A stretch of DNA of 64,000 bases from Pseudomonas sp. ANT_H12B (GTDB taxonomy: Bacteria; Pseudomonadota; Gammaproteobacteria; Pseudomonadales; Pseudomonadaceae). Location of the stretch: contig NZ_VOBI01000016.1 in NCBI RefSeq assembly GCF_008369325.1, positions 1-64,000 on the forward strand, read 5' to 3'. The notes under the pieces are model-generated. The model searched no databases and was not told the DNA's origin. It saw only the letters and a list, made by a program, of their open reading frames with translations. Shown here one piece after another: positions 62,546-64,000 of this stretch. The translations under genes and the position numbers were made by a program. The first letter of the stretch is position 1. Every line of letters begins with the position of its first letter.

Positions 62546-63556
62546 TCAGCGGCGGCGCATGAGGCCGATGAAGAAGAGACCGCCGATGGCGGCGGTGGCG
62601 ACGCCGATGGGCAAATCTTCGGGGGCGATCAAAGTGCGGGCGGCGACGTCGACCCAGACGAGGAAGAGGCTGCCGAGCAACACGCACACCGGCAGCAATC
62701 GTCGATGTTCAGCTCCGACCAATCGACGCGCAATGTGCGGCACCATCAGTCCCACAAAGCCGATTGAGCCGCTAATGGACACCAATACTCCGGTCATCAG
62801 TGAAGCAATCAAAAACACCCGCAACCGCACAGTGCGGGCATTCAAGCCGAGCGTCACGGCTGTCTGTTCACCTGCCATCAACGCATTCAACGGCCGGGCC
62901 ATTCCCAGCAGCAACACTAACCCGAGCAACACGCTCGCCGCCGGTACCGCCAGCAATTCCCAGCGCGCCAACCCGAGCCCGCCCAGCATCCAGAACATCA
63001 CCGCGGAACTCGCGCGGTGATCACCGAGAAACAGCAGCAAGTTGGCGATCGCCATCATCACGAATGACACCGCCACGCCGCACAGCAGCAGACGATCACT
63101 GTCGAGCCGACCGTTACGGTTGGCGATCACCAGTACGATCAACATGCTCAGCAACGCGCCGATAAATGCCGCAATCGGCAACGTCAGCAGCCCGACGATC
63201 TCACCGACATGCAGCATCACAATCACCGCGCCGAGGGTGGCGCCGGAGGTGACCCCGAGCAAATGCGGATCAGCCAACGGATTGCGCGTCACCGCTTGCA
63301 GCACCGCGCCGATCAACGCCAGTCCGGCACCGACCAGCGCGCCAAGGAGCATGCGCGGCACGCGGATCAGCCAGACGATATGTTCCTGTCCGGCACTCCA
63401 GTCCGGCACGCCGAAACCAAAGAGTTTGTGCAACAGAATCCGCCAGACCACATCCACCGGCACTCGCGCCGGGCCAAAGCCCAGCGACACCACGCACGAC
63501 ACCAGCAACAGTGCGCCGAGGGCGATCAGCAACAAGGCGTAGCGACGAATGATCAT
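62546..63556 (-). CDS. FecCD/BtuC-type ABC transporter permease
   Basis: A 336-residue permease with about ten membrane helices. Blocks typical of iron-siderophore/haem/B12 importers: IRVPRMLLGALVGAGLALIGAVLQAVTRNPLADPHLLGVTSGA, and the coupling region SISGSIGFVGLMVPHIARRLVG. It overlaps the upstream binding-protein gene by 4 bp. The ATPase gene is not in the window: downstream there is a convergent REPIN and the giant gene, so it must lie on the other side of the binding protein or elsewhere. Confidence 0.93.
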   Translation of the reverse strand: MIIRRYALLLIALGALLLVSCVVSLGFGPARVPVDVVWRILLHKLFGFGVPDWSAGQEHIVWLIRVPRMLLGALVGAGLALIGAVLQAVTRNPLADPHLLGVTSGATLGAVIVMLHVGEIVGLLTLPIAAFIGALLSMLIVLVIANRNGRLDSDRLLLCGVAVSFVMMAIANLLLFLGDHRASSAVMFWMLGGLGLARWELLAVPAASVLLGLVLLLGMARPLNALMAGEQTAVTLGLNARTVRLRVFLIASLMTGVLVSISGSIGFVGLMVPHIARRLVGAEHRRLLPVCVLLGSLFLVWVDVAARTLIAPEDLPIGVATAAIGGLFFIGLMRRR

Positions 63557-64000
63557 TCGCCGTGGAAACCCTTGGCCAGGGTTTCAACCGCCAGCACGTT
63601 GTCGATACCCGGCGTAGCCTGCACGTAAGGGATGACGATGAAGCGCTGCTTCTTGATTGCATCCACCGATTGCAGCGCCTTGTTGTTCAGCAAGAATTGC
63701 TCTTTCTGTTCGGCGGTGACTTCGCCGTAGTCAACGATCACGATCACCTGCGGATTGCGCTCGACCACGTTCTCCCAGTTAACGCGGGTCCAGCTTGCTT
63801 CGACGTCATCGAGAATGTTGCGCCCGCCAGCGGCGTCGATCAGCGCTTGTGGCATGCCGAGACGGCCGGACGTCATGGCCCGGTCTTCACCGCTGTCATA
63901 GAGGAATACACGCGGTTTTGCCGCCGGCAAGTCCTTGCGCACCTCGGCGACTTGCGCCTGCATTTCGGCGATCAGGGCGTTGGCGCGATCTTGCACGTCG
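63553..64000 (-). CDS. Periplasmic binding protein of the FecCD-type ABC transporter (partial)
   Basis: The C-terminal about 148 residues of a class III (BtuF/FepB-like) binding protein; the N-terminus and signal peptide lie beyond the right edge. Visible: a long backbone helix at the start (RANALIAEMQAQVAEVRKDL), AKPRVFLYDSGEDRAMT, QALIDAAGGRNILDDV, WENVVERNPQVIVIVDYG and a C-terminal LAVETLAKGFHGE. These are the family's second-lobe blocks. Ligand could be a ferric siderophore, haem or cobalamin. Gene continues past position 64000 without a stop. Confidence 0.88.
   Translation of the reverse strand, partial: DVQDRANALIAEMQAQVAEVRKDLPAAKPRVFLYDSGEDRAMTSGRLGMPQALIDAAGGRNILDDVEASWTRVNWENVVERNPQVIVIVDYGEVTAEQKEQFLLNNKALQSVDAIKKQRFIVIPYVQATPGIDNVLAVETLAKGFHGE

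Overview
The window is a chromosomal segment of a Pseudomonas, most likely of the P. fluorescens group. The evidence is the gene set (pncB-nadE, amaBA lysine catabolism, braCDEFG, urease split into ureEFG and ureDABC blocks, urtABCDE, desT, cbpAM), the GC-rich codon use, and about a dozen intergenic REP/REPIN repeats with the GGGAGCGGGCTTGCCCGCG-type core. The gene order parallels the P. aeruginosa PA4860-PA4920 region.

Positions 1 to about 7444 are foreign DNA. This part starts with what looks like an IS21-type insertion sequence end. It carries orphan genes of unknown function (137-3473: a DEDD-type exonuclease-like protein, a two-HTH regulator, a DUF6957-like protein and others), an HNH nuclease, a large recombinase-like protein that has lost its catalytic domain, and an intact-looking tyrosine recombinase. 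The element ends inside nadE, which is cut off at about two thirds of its normal length. The remaining 3' part of nadE and the other end of the element lie outside the window.

From 7.97 to 21.7 kb the window is core metabolism: pncB; a LysR regulator with amaB and amaA (L-pipecolate/lysine degradation); a complete branched-chain amino-acid type ABC transporter braCDEFG behind a clear sigma-54 promoter; a 750-bp non-coding stretch with three DnaA-box matches and a degenerate direct repeat; an SDR; and an AGE-family sugar epimerase/isomerase. From 21.9 to 41.5 kb come the urease accessory genes ureEFG and ureJ, desT, a secreted 14-residue-repeat protein, an AsmA protein, a ferritin-like protein, an azoreductase/SMR pair under a LysR regulator, a lipase, an EamA/AraC pair, an AT-rich islet with a secreted subtilase and a small secreted protein, psiF, an AI-2E-family permease, an Hsp70-like ATPase with the CbpA/CbpM co-chaperone pair, and a soluble histidine kinase.

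At 41768-47056 lies a 1762-residue leucine-rich-repeat protein with a NEL-type E3 ubiquitin-ligase domain (candidate Cys1502 in a CxD motif). From 47.1 to 57.5 kb the minus strand carries one long urea module, urtABCDE-ureD-ureA-two acetyltransferases-ureB-ureC, with a sigma-54-like promoter ahead of urtA. The transporter imports urea and urease releases ammonia. Several gaps in this operon hold repeat elements.

Divergent from urtA is the most unusual gene of the window: a 1531-residue protein made of seven tandem units of about 214 residues that alternate between two subtypes (A-B-A-B-A-B-A), without signal peptide or recognisable catalytic domain. The window closes with a FecCD/BtuC-type permease and the C-terminal part of its substrate-binding protein.
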